A stretch of 64,000 nucleotides of DNA, taken from RCC90-49c sp051016155. Lineage in GTDB: Bacteria > Bacteroidota > Bacteroidia > Cytophagales > Amoebophilaceae. Shown here piece after piece: positions 1 to 7,576 of this stretch. Both the position numbers and the translations under genes were made by a program. The notes beneath the pieces were generated by a model. The model was not told where the DNA came from, did not search any database, and worked only from the letters and a program-made list of their open reading frames with translations. Within the stretch, counting starts at the first letter, position 1. Each line of letters starts with the position of its first letter. The DNA is taken from contig CP136537.1 in NCBI GenBank assembly GCA_051016155.1, forward strand, positions 992,001 to 1,056,000. Reading direction: 5' to 3'.

Positions 1-1281
1 GCCGTAACTGATTACACGGATTCAGTAGAAGGCCTACAAGCGCTGGATAGCCATACGTTGCAGATTAAATTAGTTCGGTCCTGGCCGCAGTTCTTACAAG
101 TCCTAGCCAACCCACAACTTTTTGTAGTGCCTCAAGAAGCCGTGCAGCACTATGGCCAGGAGTTCATGAACCATCCGGTAGGTACGGGTCCCTTTACCGT
201 AGAAAAATTTGATGGACAAGCCAATAAAATCATTTTCTATAAGAATCCCACTTTTAGAAAAAAACACTTTCCTACCGAAGCCGCTGAAGCCTACCAACAC
301 TGCCTAAAAGATGCGGACAAGGCGCTTCCTCTAGTCGACAAGATCGTGGCTCATATCATGGTTGAGAGTCAACCTAGATGGCTTAAATTTCAAGCAGGGG
401 GCTTAGATCATATTGCTATTCCTAGCGACAACTTAGATGTAATCCCCAACAAAGAACTAACCTCATCGATGCAAGAGCTGGGTATACAGCTTCAACATGC
501 ACCTAGCATCAATATGCATTACATCGCCTTTAACCACTTAAATGGATTGTTTAAGAACATCAAGCTAAGACAAGCCATGTCCATGGCTTATGACCGCGAG
601 GAGTTCAACAAGCTATTTTGTAATGGAATGTCCACTAAGGCTTCATCAATACTGCCTCCTAGTGTAGCAGGCTACCGACCAGATTATGTCAATCCCTATG
701 GATACGACTTAGAAAAAGCGAAAGAGCTCTTAGCCGAAGCAGGCTACCCTGGCGGAAAAGGCTTGCCAGAGATTACTTTAGATGTTGGAAGCACTACACA
801 GATCAGACAGTTAGGAGAACATTTTCAAAAGTCCATGGAAAAAATAGGGGTCCGCATCAAAGTGATCTCCAATCCTTTTCCAGAACTCATGAAAAAGGTG
901 CGCCAGACAAAATCTACCATGCTATATTCCCTGATCTGGGTAGGCGACTATCCTGATGCAGAGAACTTTTTTCAAATCCTGTATGGTCCTAATAAAGCCC
1001 CTGGTCCTAATGGTGCTAACTTCAACGACGCTGAGTTCAACGCTTTGTACGAAGAGGCATCGCTCATGCAGGATGGTCCAGCGCGCACGGCTCTTTATGA
1101 ACAGCTCAACCAGATGGCGGCCGAAAAAGCACCGCTTATCTATCTGGTCTATCCGGTGAAGTATGTCTTGCATCACGGCTGGCTACAGAACTACGTTTTA
1201 GCACCTAACTTCCTGCGGGGTCAAGCACAATACCTCAACATCGATCTTGAGAAAAAGCAAGCCATGAAGGCCAAGTTGTAG
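1..1281 (+). CDS. Peptide ABC transporter substrate-binding protein (SBP family 5), 5' end cut by window
   Basis: The frame is open from the first base and lacks its N-terminus, so the gene begins before the window; the TTG at 58 is not the true start. The remaining ~426 residues match the C-terminal two thirds of OppA/DppA-type solute receptors, with the family-typical stretches NHPVGTGPF, LRQAMSMAYDREEF and DLEKAKELLAEAGYPGGKG. The role expected from the family is capture of peptides for ABC import. It is followed 58 bases later by a full-length paralogue in the same direction. The last 54 coding bases are identical to the paralogue's, unlike the rest of the gene, which has diverged clearly. 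No permease or ATPase subunit is visible here. Confidence 0.85.
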   Translation, partial: AVTDYTDSVEGLQALDSHTLQIKLVRSWPQFLQVLANPQLFVVPQEAVQHYGQEFMNHPVGTGPFTVEKFDGQANKIIFYKNPTFRKKHFPTEAAEAYQHCLKDADKALPLVDKIVAHIMVESQPRWLKFQAGGLDHIAIPSDNLDVIPNKELTSSMQELGIQLQHAPSINMHYIAFNHLNGLFKNIKLRQAMSMAYDREEFNKLFCNGMSTKASSILPPSVAGYRPDYVNPYGYDLEKAKELLAEAGYPGGKGLPEITLDVGSTTQIRQLGEHFQKSMEKIGVRIKVISNPFPELMKKVRQTKSTMLYSLIWVGDYPDAENFFQILYGPNKAPGPNGANFNDAEFNALYEEASLMQDGPARTALYEQLNQMAAEKAPLIYLVYPVKYVLHHGWLQNYVLAPNFLRGQAQYLNIDLEKKQAMKAKL

Positions 1282-1282
1282 T
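1227..1282 (+). repeat. 56-bp direct repeat, copy 1 (3' end of first SBP gene)
   Basis: These 56 bases, covering the last codons and stop of the first substrate-binding gene, are identical to 3061-3116 at the end of the second gene. The flanking sequence on both sides differs. This suggests recent gene conversion or a recombination junction between the tandem copies. Confidence 0.85.
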
Positions 1283-1339
1283 GCGTGTGATCGATGCATT
1301 AAGTTGTACAATCATTTTCCTCCTTAAAATATACATCCC

Positions 1340-3115
1340 ATGAGAAATAGTAACAATCTAGTCTGGTTAGCAGTTCTGGTGCTAGGAGTATGGTTCTTAC
1401 TCAGGCAAAGGAGCGTGCAGCGCAGCGTAGCTGGAGAAAAGGTATTAGAGATAGTGCTTACTGCCAGGGTCAAAGGTATGGATCCAGCCCATACTATTGA
1501 TATTGCTTCTGCAGCTGAAGTGGCCAAGGTGTACGAAGGACTACTAGCCTATCACTACCTAAAAAGACCTTATGAATTGATTCCTAACCTAGCAGCCGCC
1601 TTGCCCACGGTGTCGGAAGATGGCCTCACCTACACCTTCAAGATCAAAGAAGGCGTCAAGTTTCACGATGATCCTTGCTTTCCCGAGGGCCAGGGTAGAG
1701 AGCTCATAGCTGAAGACTTTGTGTATTCGATCAAGAGGATAGCCGACCCCAAAGTGCAGTCCACAGGCTTCTATCTAATAGACGGCCGAATCAAAGGCCT
1801 TAATGCATGGCGTAAGAAATATATAGATACGCCTGTAGACTACACAGAGGCCGTGGAAGGCTTAAAAGCTCTTGATAGATACACGCTGCAGCTGACCCTA
1901 GAAAAACCTTTTCCACAGTTTCCTTATGTATTGACCAGACACTTCTGCTATGCAGTTCCCCAAGAGGCAGTACAATACTATGGCCAAGAATTCCTTAATC
2001 ACCCTGTAGGTACTGGTCCCTTTGTCCTAAAAACATTCAGTCCACAAGCTAGTGAGCTGGTCTACCACAAAAATCCTCAGTTCCGTGAGAAACTTTTTCC
2101 TTCAGAAGCTTCTAAGGCATTTCAGCATTTGCTCACTGATGCTGGTAAACCCCTCCCGTTGGTCGATAAAATCGTTGCCCGCGTTATTACAGAAGAGCAG
2201 CCCCGATGGTTGAAATTCCAGAAGGGACAACTCGATTATTTGACCATGGCCAAAGACGATTTTAAGGCTACCATTACACCTGACAAAAAATTAACTCTAG
2301 CCATGCGACAAAAGGAAATACGGCTGCTCCACGAAACAACCCTTTCCGTTTACTACATTGCCTTCAATCATGAGAATCCTTTGTTCAAAAACAACCTAAA
2401 ACTACGGCAGGCGATGTCCTTGGCCTATGATAGAAAAACGCTGAGCAAACTCTTCTACGACATGTCGCTGGTGGCCCAATCCATCATACCCCCAGGACTA
2501 GCCGGCTATCGCTCAGACTATGTCAATCCCTACAACGATTATGATCTTGAGCGAGCCCAACAGCTCCTAGCCGAAGCTGGCTATCCTGGAGGCAAGGGCT
2601 TGCCTGTACTCCCGCTTGATATGGCAAGCTCTACTACGCACAGGCAGATCGGAGAGCATTTTGCACGTTGTATGGAACAAATTGGCATTCGCATCCAGGT
2701 AGTAACTAATCCTTGGCCAGAGCTGCTCAAGAAAGTTGATCAGAAATCAACCACACTTCATGCTATGGGTTGGTTCCCTGCTTACCCAAATGCGGAAGAA
2801 ATGCTTCAGAAGCTGTATGGTCCTAACAAGGCCATGGCCTCCAACGACTCAAACTATGATTATCCTGAGTACGATAAATTGTATGAGCGCGCATCAGTTA
2901 TGCCTGACTCTCCTGAGCGGACTAGGCTCTACGAGCAGATGAACAAAATAGCAGCAGAACAAGTGCCACTACTTTACATGGTTCATAAAGCAAAACATGT
3001 TCTGTGCCATAGTTGGTTACAAAACTTTTTCTTGTCCGACTTTGATTACCACGGTCAGGAACAATACCTCAACATCGATCTTGAGAAAAAGCAAGCCATG
3101 AAGGCCAAGTTGTAG
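1340..3115 (+). CDS. Peptide ABC transporter substrate-binding protein (SBP family 5), membrane-anchored
   Basis: A complete 591-residue family 5 solute-binding protein. Residues 7-22 form one hydrophobic segment followed by basic residues, which fits an uncleaved signal anchor or signal peptide; no lipobox cysteine is present, unusual for this class. The mature part carries the expected order: the N-terminal lobe with GLTYTFKIKEGVKFHDD, the hinge region NHPVGTGPF, and the second lobe with LRQAMSLAYDRKTL and LERAQQLLAEAGYPGGKG. It is a tandem paralogue of the preceding gene, and their 3' ends are identical. Function as a peptide receptor is inferred from the family; the ligand is unknown and transporter partners must lie outside the window. 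Confidence 0.88.
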   Translation: MRNSNNLVWLAVLVLGVWFLLRQRSVQRSVAGEKVLEIVLTARVKGMDPAHTIDIASAAEVAKVYEGLLAYHYLKRPYELIPNLAAALPTVSEDGLTYTFKIKEGVKFHDDPCFPEGQGRELIAEDFVYSIKRIADPKVQSTGFYLIDGRIKGLNAWRKKYIDTPVDYTEAVEGLKALDRYTLQLTLEKPFPQFPYVLTRHFCYAVPQEAVQYYGQEFLNHPVGTGPFVLKTFSPQASELVYHKNPQFREKLFPSEASKAFQHLLTDAGKPLPLVDKIVARVITEEQPRWLKFQKGQLDYLTMAKDDFKATITPDKKLTLAMRQKEIRLLHETTLSVYYIAFNHENPLFKNNLKLRQAMSLAYDRKTLSKLFYDMSLVAQSIIPPGLAGYRSDYVNPYNDYDLERAQQLLAEAGYPGGKGLPVLPLDMASSTTHRQIGEHFARCMEQIGIRIQVVTNPWPELLKKVDQKSTTLHAMGWFPAYPNAEEMLQKLYGPNKAMASNDSNYDYPEYDKLYERASVMPDSPERTRLYEQMNKIAAEQVPLLYMVHKAKHVLCHSWLQNFFLSDFDYHGQEQYLNIDLEKKQAMKAKL

Positions 3116-3116
3116 T
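3061..3116 (+). repeat. 56-bp direct repeat, copy 2 (3' end of second SBP gene)
   Basis: Identical to 1227-1282. See that entry; identity stops one base past the stop codon on the downstream side. Confidence 0.85.
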
Positions 3117-3451
3117 ATATGGCAAATGAGTAGAATGTTACTGAGGGAAAAGCGCATAGGTACAAAATAGATATAACCCCTTTGGGTAGAGCAGAGCCAG
3201 AGGGCACCAACTTTGTAATGTAGTATGACTGACAATAAAAAGAGAGAATTATGAGATACTTGAAGCGAAGCGTTATGCTAGGCCTGTATTTACTGAGCCT
3301 ATCTTCTTTTTCAGGAGCAAAGGAGGGAGCAACAACCGATCAGTACAAGGAAACACATCAATCCTTGGCACCTGTGCGGGTCCAAGTGGCAGCGCATCGC
3401 GCTAAGTCATTGCCTGGTCTGTCCAGACTGTGTCTAGTACTCCCTAACTGG

Positions 3452-3455
3452 ATAG
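3452..3455. repeat. Target-site duplication ATAG, left
   Basis: The four bases directly left of the element are ATAG and are repeated directly right of it at 4735-4738. Four-base duplications are typical of the IS407 subgroup of IS3. Confidence 0.8.
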
Positions 3456-3524
3456 TGGCATTCCCCCATTTACTGGTCCAGTTTCAGTGAGAGCAAATTA
3501 CTATTTCCTACCTTACTGACAAGT

Positions 3525-4373
3525 TCAAGGGCTCGCCTCTTGAACTTGTATAGCTAAACGCTCTTCATCTTTTCCCTCCCCTTTGATTGTTAGCCACTCC
3601 AAGGGCGACACATAGCCTAAACTTGAATGCGGACGCTCCTCGTTATAGTATCGACGCCATTCGCTTAACTCACTTCGTATATTCCCTAGACTCGTAAATA
3701 CATGCATATTCAAACATTCATCACGTAATCGACCATTTAGACTTTCCATATAACCGTTCTCCTGCGGCTTCCCTGGACTTATGTAGTGCCAACCTATTCC
3801 ATGACTACTACTCCAGCTCCTGATCGCTTTACTTGTTAACTCACTTCCATTATCGCTCACTATCTGAGAGGGCTTCCCATACTTGCTTACCAAACCTTCT
3901 AATTCCCGTGCTACTCGTTCCCCTGATAGTGACGTGTCGGCCGTCAGTAGCAAACACTCTCGGCTGTAATGGTCCAGTACGCCCAGTACTCGTACCTGAC
4001 GACCATCTAACAATCGATCATGCACAAAGTCTAAGGACCATTGCTCATGACGATGACTCGCTTCTGCTAGCTTACCTCGCTCACTTAATGATCGCTTTAC
4101 TCCTCGCTTTACCTTTACCTTCAGGCTTAACTCCTTATAGAGTCGATATACTCGCTTTCGATTCACTGCCCATCCTTCTCGCTTCAATAGCTCGTGAAGC
4201 CGTAAATACCCGAAGCGGGGGTGCTTCATAGCTAATTCCTTGAGGCGTTGAGCCAAAACTTGGTTTTCTTCCCTATTGACTACCTGATAACGGCATGTAC
4301 TACGATGCAACTCGAGGAGCTGACAAGCTCGCCGCTCGGAGAGTTCGTAGTTCTTTGTCAGTTCTTGGCTCAT
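3525..4373 (-). CDS. IS3-family transposase OrfB (DDE integrase domain)
   Basis: 282 residues with the retroviral-type integrase core (rve). The N-terminal part has the HTH_21 segment (HPRFGYLRLHELLKREG). The catalytic acids are visible: D in WSLDFVHD, D in IVSDNGSEL, and E in the GKPQENGYMESLNGRLRDE region. The C-terminus has the usual YYNEERPHSSLGYVSPLEW. The independent ATG at 4373 may be used, but in IS3 elements the active enzyme is normally the OrfAB fusion made by -1 frameshifting from orfA, and the sequence allows that here. Confidence 0.95.
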   Translation of the reverse strand: MSQELTKNYELSERRACQLLELHRSTCRYQVVNREENQVLAQRLKELAMKHPRFGYLRLHELLKREGWAVNRKRVYRLYKELSLKVKVKRGVKRSLSERGKLAEASHRHEQWSLDFVHDRLLDGRQVRVLGVLDHYSRECLLLTADTSLSGERVARELEGLVSKYGKPSQIVSDNGSELTSKAIRSWSSSHGIGWHYISPGKPQENGYMESLNGRLRDECLNMHVFTSLGNIRSELSEWRRYYNEERPHSSLGYVSPLEWLTIKGEGKDEERLAIQVQEASP

Positions 4374-4393
4374 GGTGCGCTGTGAGGATGGGC

Positions 4394-4657
4394 TTAAACA
4401 TTTTTTGAGAGCACATCTTGTAACATGACCTTGTCGAGAGATAAATCAGCGACAAGGCGCTTAAGTTTTCTGTTCTCTTGCTCAAGGTTCCTTAATCGTT
4501 GCACCTCAGAGGCATTCATGCCTCCGTATTTAGCCTTCCATCGATGAAAGGTAGACTCAGCGATGGCGTGCTTACGACAAATCTCAGTGATTTTGATACC
4601 TCTTTCCTGCTCTTTGATAATGTTGATGATCTGTGCTTCATTAAATCTGTCTTTCAT
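4394..4657 (-). CDS. IS3-family transposase OrfA (helix-turn-helix)
   Basis: 87 residues of the HTH_8 (Tnp_1) type: an N-terminal helix-turn-helix (EICRKHAIAESTFHRWKAKY, residues about 26-45) followed by a leucine-zipper-like coiled coil (EVQRLRNLEQENRKLKRLV). It recognises the element ends and regulates transposition. It ends 20 bases before the orfB ATG, but in a different frame, with a run of six A on the coding strand just before its stop codon. Confidence 0.93.
   Translation of the reverse strand: MKDRFNEAQIINIIKEQERGIKITEICRKHAIAESTFHRWKAKYGGMNASEVQRLRNLEQENRKLKRLVADLSLDKVMLQDVLSKNV
4401..4406 (-). other. Probable programmed -1 frameshift site (A6 run) between orfA and orfB
   Basis: On the coding strand the end of orfA reads TCA AAA AAT GTT TAA. 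Slipping back one base on the six-A run gives AAA AAA TGT TTA, and that frame is open straight into orfB. This is the standard IS3 route to an OrfAB transposase. Confidence 0.65.
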
Positions 4658-4734
4658 AATTGATCCTGTTTTGAGTTTGACTTCGATTTACAAAACTCTC
4701 ACTTCTTTTGGACCAAATTTTGGGGAGAAGGTCA

Positions 4735-4738
4735 ATAG
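4735..4738. repeat. Target-site duplication ATAG, right
   Basis: Right-hand copy of the 4-bp duplication flanking the IS407-type element. The disrupted gene resumes directly after it. Confidence 0.8.
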
Positions 4739-5107
4739 ATAGTAAGAATGACTTGGATCTATCATTACCTTCCCAGGCTGTGTGCACACACTACCCAGTC
4801 CAACTTAAAACCAACAACGACTCTACCCTCAATGCACTCTTCTTGGCTGCAATTTTGGTGGGAGGCGTAGCAGCCGTTACCTCTGACCAATGTCTAGACG
4901 CAAAAAATAACTACATACCAACTTCCAACGCGCTTAGCCTGCCCTCTACAAGTTACTTTTCTCCCAACAACACTTGCTTCCCTAATTCTTTCTACAACGA
5001 TCCTTGTCCTTTCGGGGCCTACAGCGCTAGAAAAGACAACGCTAAATAGTACCCTTGCTCTTGCTCCACCGCTTGTGTCCTAGAAGATATTTCTCTACCT
5101 AGGGGGC

Positions 5108-5716
5108 ATGTTAGCTGCTCCACATAAAATAGGCCTCACAGGAGGCATAGGTGCTGGCAAAAGCAAAGTAGGAGAACTCTTCAAGCTATTGGGAATCCCT
5201 GTGTATGAGGCTGATAGGCATGCACGCAGATTAATAGAGCAAGATCAAGAACTCATCAAAGGCCTCCAAGCAGCTTTGGGAGCAGTTATCTACAATCCTG
5301 ACCAAACGTTGAACAAGCGGGCACTAGCAGCTAGTATCTTTAAAGACCCACAAAAACTAGCCACTTTGAACCAATGGGTGCATCCTAAAGTCCTGCAGGA
5401 CTTTAATGCCTGGGCAGTAGCACAGCCCTATGCGCCCTATGTGATCAAAGAAGCTGCTATCCTGCTGGACACAGGGCGCTACAAGCAGTTGGACAAGCTC
5501 ATTGTTGTAACAGCGCCTGAATGGCTAAGAAAAAAACGAGTGCAAAAGCGTGACTCCCACAAAACCGAGGAAGAGATCAAAGCAGTGATGCAAAACCAGT
5601 GGAAAGATACCCAAAGAGTCCGGTACGCTGACTTCATCATTCATAACGACGAAAAAGCAGCATTAATGCCACAAGTGCGTCAGATTCATCAGGCGTTGCT
5701 CTCCATGGAGCAGTAA
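5108..5716 (+). CDS. coaE: Dephospho-CoA kinase
   Basis: Catalyses the last step of coenzyme A synthesis, phosphorylation of the 3'-hydroxyl of dephospho-CoA. The 202-residue length is normal for the family. Residues 9-18 form the P-loop (GLTGGIGAGKS), followed by VYEADRHARRLIE, the substrate-binding DxxAR-like region, and a LID region with RVQKRDSHKTEEEIKAVMQNQ. The ATG at 5108 is preceded by a purine-rich AGGGGG, a plausible ribosome site. It stands alone, downstream of the disrupted secreted-protein gene and upstream of a convergent tRNA. Confidence 0.95.
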   Translation: MLAAPHKIGLTGGIGAGKSKVGELFKLLGIPVYEADRHARRLIEQDQELIKGLQAALGAVIYNPDQTLNKRALAASIFKDPQKLATLNQWVHPKVLQDFNAWAVAQPYAPYVIKEAAILLDTGRYKQLDKLIVVTAPEWLRKKRVQKRDSHKTEEEIKAVMQNQWKDTQRVRYADFIIHNDEKAALMPQVRQIHQALLSMEQ

Positions 5717-5730
5717 AGGCACAGAGTGGA

Positions 5731-5811
5731 GTTGTTACCAAATAGCCCCCACCGCGCTACTAGACTTTTAAAGTAGACTGCCTTTGGGACTAGAAAGACA
5801 TTTAAGACCCT
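5731..5811 (+). repeat. Dispersed intergenic element, leader type A, copy 1
   Basis: Starts GTTGTTACCAAATAG and contains the core CTAGACTTTTAAAGTAGAC followed by TGCCTTTGGGACTAGAAAGAC. The same core is found at 19057-19133, 49314-49397 and, inverted, 12601-12663. Every copy runs directly into an array of 8-bp units; here that array is 5812-5843. It is non-coding. Confidence 0.7.
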
Positions 5812-5843
5812 TAATAAACAAATAAGCCAATAAACAAATGATT
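5812..5843 (+). repeat. 8-bp-period intergenic array, 4 units
   Basis: Four consecutive octamers fitting HAATVANY (for example TAATAAAC, AAATAAGC), attached to the type A leader. The array ends 31 bases before the tRNA-His 3' end. Confidence 0.7.
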
Positions 5844-5874
5844 GCTTACCCAGTAATACAAGGGTCTAGATTAG

Positions 5875-5948
5875 GGTGAAAGACGGGACTTGAACCCGCG
5901 ACCTCTGGTGCCACAAACCAGCGCTCTAACCAACTGAGCTACAATCAC
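5875..5948 (-). tRNA. tRNA-His (anticodon GUG)
   Basis: On the minus strand a cloverleaf can be drawn: D arm AGCTCAGTTGGTTAGAGC, anticodon stem CTGGT/ACCAG around loop TTGTGGC with anticodon GTG, and T arm GCGGGTTCAAGTCCCGT. The features special to tRNA-His are present: C at position 73 and an encoded G at -1 (base 5949) able to pair with it. CCA is not encoded. The acceptor stem GTGATTG/CTTTCAC has two U-U mismatches at pairs 5 and 6, which is unusual for an active tRNA. Confidence 0.9.
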
Positions 5949-6107
5949 CATCTGAATGTGCGCTATGCACAAGCGTAGCAACTGCCAAAGAAAATAAAAA
6001 GCCAGCGAGTTGCCAACTGATGGCTGCCACCTTGGGCAATATGCTTGCTGATTTCCTGACGTGCTGGCCAGCGTGTTGACTAAGCCTAAAGGTGATCGGG
6101 AAATTAT

Positions 6108-6115
6108 TACTTTTG
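6108..6115 (+). promoter_or_regulatory. Possible Bacteroidetes -7 promoter element (TACTTTTG)
   Basis: Matches the Bacteroidetes -7 consensus TAnnTTTG, 20 bases before the preferred fbaB start at 6136. Transcription would begin around 6120, which argues against the GTG at 6121 as start. No convincing TTG at -33 is seen. Confidence 0.4.
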
Positions 6116-6135
6116 TTTGAGTGAATTACCTACTT

Positions 6136-7194
6136 ATGACTTACAACGACATTGTTGCACTTTTAGGTTCCCAGGCAGAGGGCCTGCTTACTCACCACTG
6201 CGAGACGATCTCCCAAACGCAGCTCCATTTGCCTAGCCCTAACTTCGTGGATGAAGTATTTCTGCCTTCTAACCGCAACCCTCAAGTACTGAAAAGTCTG
6301 GCAAATATTTTTGGGCATGGCAGATTGGCCCACACAGGCTATCTATCCATCTTGCCCGTAGACCAAGGTGTAGAGCATACAGCGGGCGCCTCTTTTGCTC
6401 TGAACCCTTCCTGCTTTGATCCTGAAAACATCGTCAAATTAGCTATCGAGGGGGGCTGTAATGCAGTGGCTACTACTTTTGGCGTGCTAGCCCTTACGGC
6501 CAGAAAGTACGCTCATAAGATTCCGTTCATCGTTAAACTAAACCACAACGAACTGCTTACCTATCCCAATAAGCATGATCAGACCCTCTTTGGCTCTGTC
6601 GAAGCTGCTTGGGACCTAGGTGCCACGGCTGTAGGAGCAACGATCTACTTTGGGTCAGAAGCGTCTAGCCGACAACTAGTGGAGGTGGCAGCTGCCTTTG
6701 AAAGAGCGCATGCACTCGGCATGGCCACTGTCTTGTGGTGCTATGCCAGAAACAAAGCTTTCAAGACCCAAGAGGCTGATTACCACACAGCAGCGGATAT
6801 CACAGGACAAGCCAACCACTTAGGGGTCACGGTCCAAGCAGACCTGATCAAACAAAAGCTGCCTGACAGTAACGGCGGTTTTCGGGCCCTTGGCTTTGCC
6901 AAGACGCACCCCAAGATGTATGATCAGCTTACTACAAACCATCCGATCGATCTTTGTCGCTATCAAGTGGCGCACTGCTACATGGGCAGGATAGGGTTGA
7001 TCAATTCTGGAGGAGCCTCACAAGGAGCCTCTGACTTGGCTGAAGCAGCCCGCACCGCAGTCATCAACAAAAGGGCAGGTGGCATGGGGCTAATTACAGG
7101 CAGAAAGGCTTTTCAAAAGCCCATGAAAGAAGGGATTCAATTGCTCCATACCATCCAGGACGTGTACTTGGCCCAAGAAATCACGGTGGCTTAA
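6136..7194 (+). CDS. fbaB: Fructose-bisphosphate aldolase, class I (FbaB/DhnA type)
   Basis: 352 residues closely following E. coli FbaB along the whole length: LSILPVDQGVEHTAGASF, PFIVKLNHNE, the beta strand QADLIKQKL that carries the Schiff-base lysine in this family, and CYMGRIGLINSGGAS for phosphate binding. It cleaves fructose 1,6-bisphosphate to two triose phosphates in glycolysis or runs in reverse. The ATG at 6136 is chosen because E. coli FbaB starts with the matching MTDIAQLLG; a GTG at 6121 in frame would add five residues. A TAnnTTTG promoter motif lies 20 bases upstream. Confidence 0.93.
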   Translation: MTYNDIVALLGSQAEGLLTHHCETISQTQLHLPSPNFVDEVFLPSNRNPQVLKSLANIFGHGRLAHTGYLSILPVDQGVEHTAGASFALNPSCFDPENIVKLAIEGGCNAVATTFGVLALTARKYAHKIPFIVKLNHNELLTYPNKHDQTLFGSVEAAWDLGATAVGATIYFGSEASSRQLVEVAAAFERAHALGMATVLWCYARNKAFKTQEADYHTAADITGQANHLGVTVQADLIKQKLPDSNGGFRALGFAKTHPKMYDQLTTNHPIDLCRYQVAHCYMGRIGLINSGGASQGASDLAEAARTAVINKRAGGMGLITGRKAFQKPMKEGIQLLHTIQDVYLAQEITVA

Positions 7195-7202
7195 AGGCAT
7201 CG

Positions 7203-7226
7203 ACTTATTGAGTGATTTACTGATGA
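7203..7226 (-). repeat. Short 8-bp-period array remnant, 2-3 units
   Basis: The complement reads AAATCACT, CAATAAGT, matching the HAATVANY octamers found elsewhere in the window. It lies just after the fbaB stop codon. Confidence 0.45.
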
Positions 7227-7312
7227 GGACACTTTGCAACATATTGTCGGCATGCTGGGGCGTATTTTGTAGAAGCTTCCTACCGTGAGCAAAACAAGAG
7301 CAGCGCGATGCT

Positions 7313-7576
7313 GTGCTAGCCTATTTAAACCTCCTTGTCCAGCACATGCAAGAAGTTCCACGTGCACCCACTAAATTTGAGACGACCCCTGCTGCACCAG
7401 GAAAATGGGCTTTAGTTATTGAAGTCACCATTAAAGATGCCTTGAGCAAAGTGGCCAAGCAGCTGAGGGAAGACCTTCCTACTTACCATTTACTAGCAAA
7501 TTACCCAATCAATAATTTCTACCGATATGGCTTGGTTCAAGAGAAAAATAAAAGGCATCCTCACTCCCACCGCTGA
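7313..7576 (+). CDS. Hypothetical short frame, possibly a gene remnant
   Basis: An 87-codon frame starting with GTG; the frame is open from 7289. Its protein (PRAPTKFETTPAAPGKW, IEVTIKDALSKVAKQLRED) has a fairly normal composition but matches no family I recognise. It overlaps the accD start by 50 bases in another frame, which makes a functional gene doubtful. It may be the tail of a degraded gene or chance. It fills most of the 332-bp stretch between fbaB and accD; the rest (7195-7288) contains only a few octamer-array units at 7203-7226. Confidence 0.2.
   Translation: MLAYLNLLVQHMQEVPRAPTKFETTPAAPGKWALVIEVTIKDALSKVAKQLREDLPTYHLLANYPINNFYRYGLVQEKNKRHPHSHR

Larger units (their letters stand above)
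3456..4734 (-). mobile_element. IS3-family (IS407/IS51 group) insertion sequence, apparently complete
   Basis: A 1279-bp element. Its ends are imperfect inverted repeats of about 38 bp: 3456-3493 reads TGGCATTCCCCCAT... and the complement of 4696-4734 reads TGACCTTCTCCCCA..., both continuing through TGGTCCA and AGTGAGAG. The element begins TG and ends CA, as expected. It is flanked by ATAG on both sides and holds two overlapping-frame transposase genes, orfA and orfB, on the minus strand. Both genes are open, so the element may still be active. It splits a small secreted-protein gene. Confidence 0.9.
3251..5049 (+). pseudogene. Small secreted protein gene interrupted by an IS407-type element
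   Basis: The 5' part (3251-3455) encodes a signal peptide (residues 1-24, basic start, hydrophobic core GLYLLSLSSFSGA) and then runs into the insertion sequence, where it meets a chance stop at 3490. The 3' part resumes at 4739 and ends at the TAG at 5049. Removing the element and one ATAG duplication joins both parts without a frame change into 172 codons (171 residues). The C-terminal half has a second hydrophobic stretch (LNALFLAAILVGGVAAV) and several cysteines. No family is recognised. Unless the 5' part still has a use, the gene is inactive. Confidence 0.8.

Noticed and set aside
4300..4485. Third minus-strand frame inside the IS407-type element
   Set aside because: Overlaps orfA and orfB in the unused frame; the -1 frame, not this one, joins them.
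7313..7576. Confident functional gene before accD
   Set aside because: Overlaps the accD start by 50 bases and has no known relatives; kept only as a low-confidence remnant.
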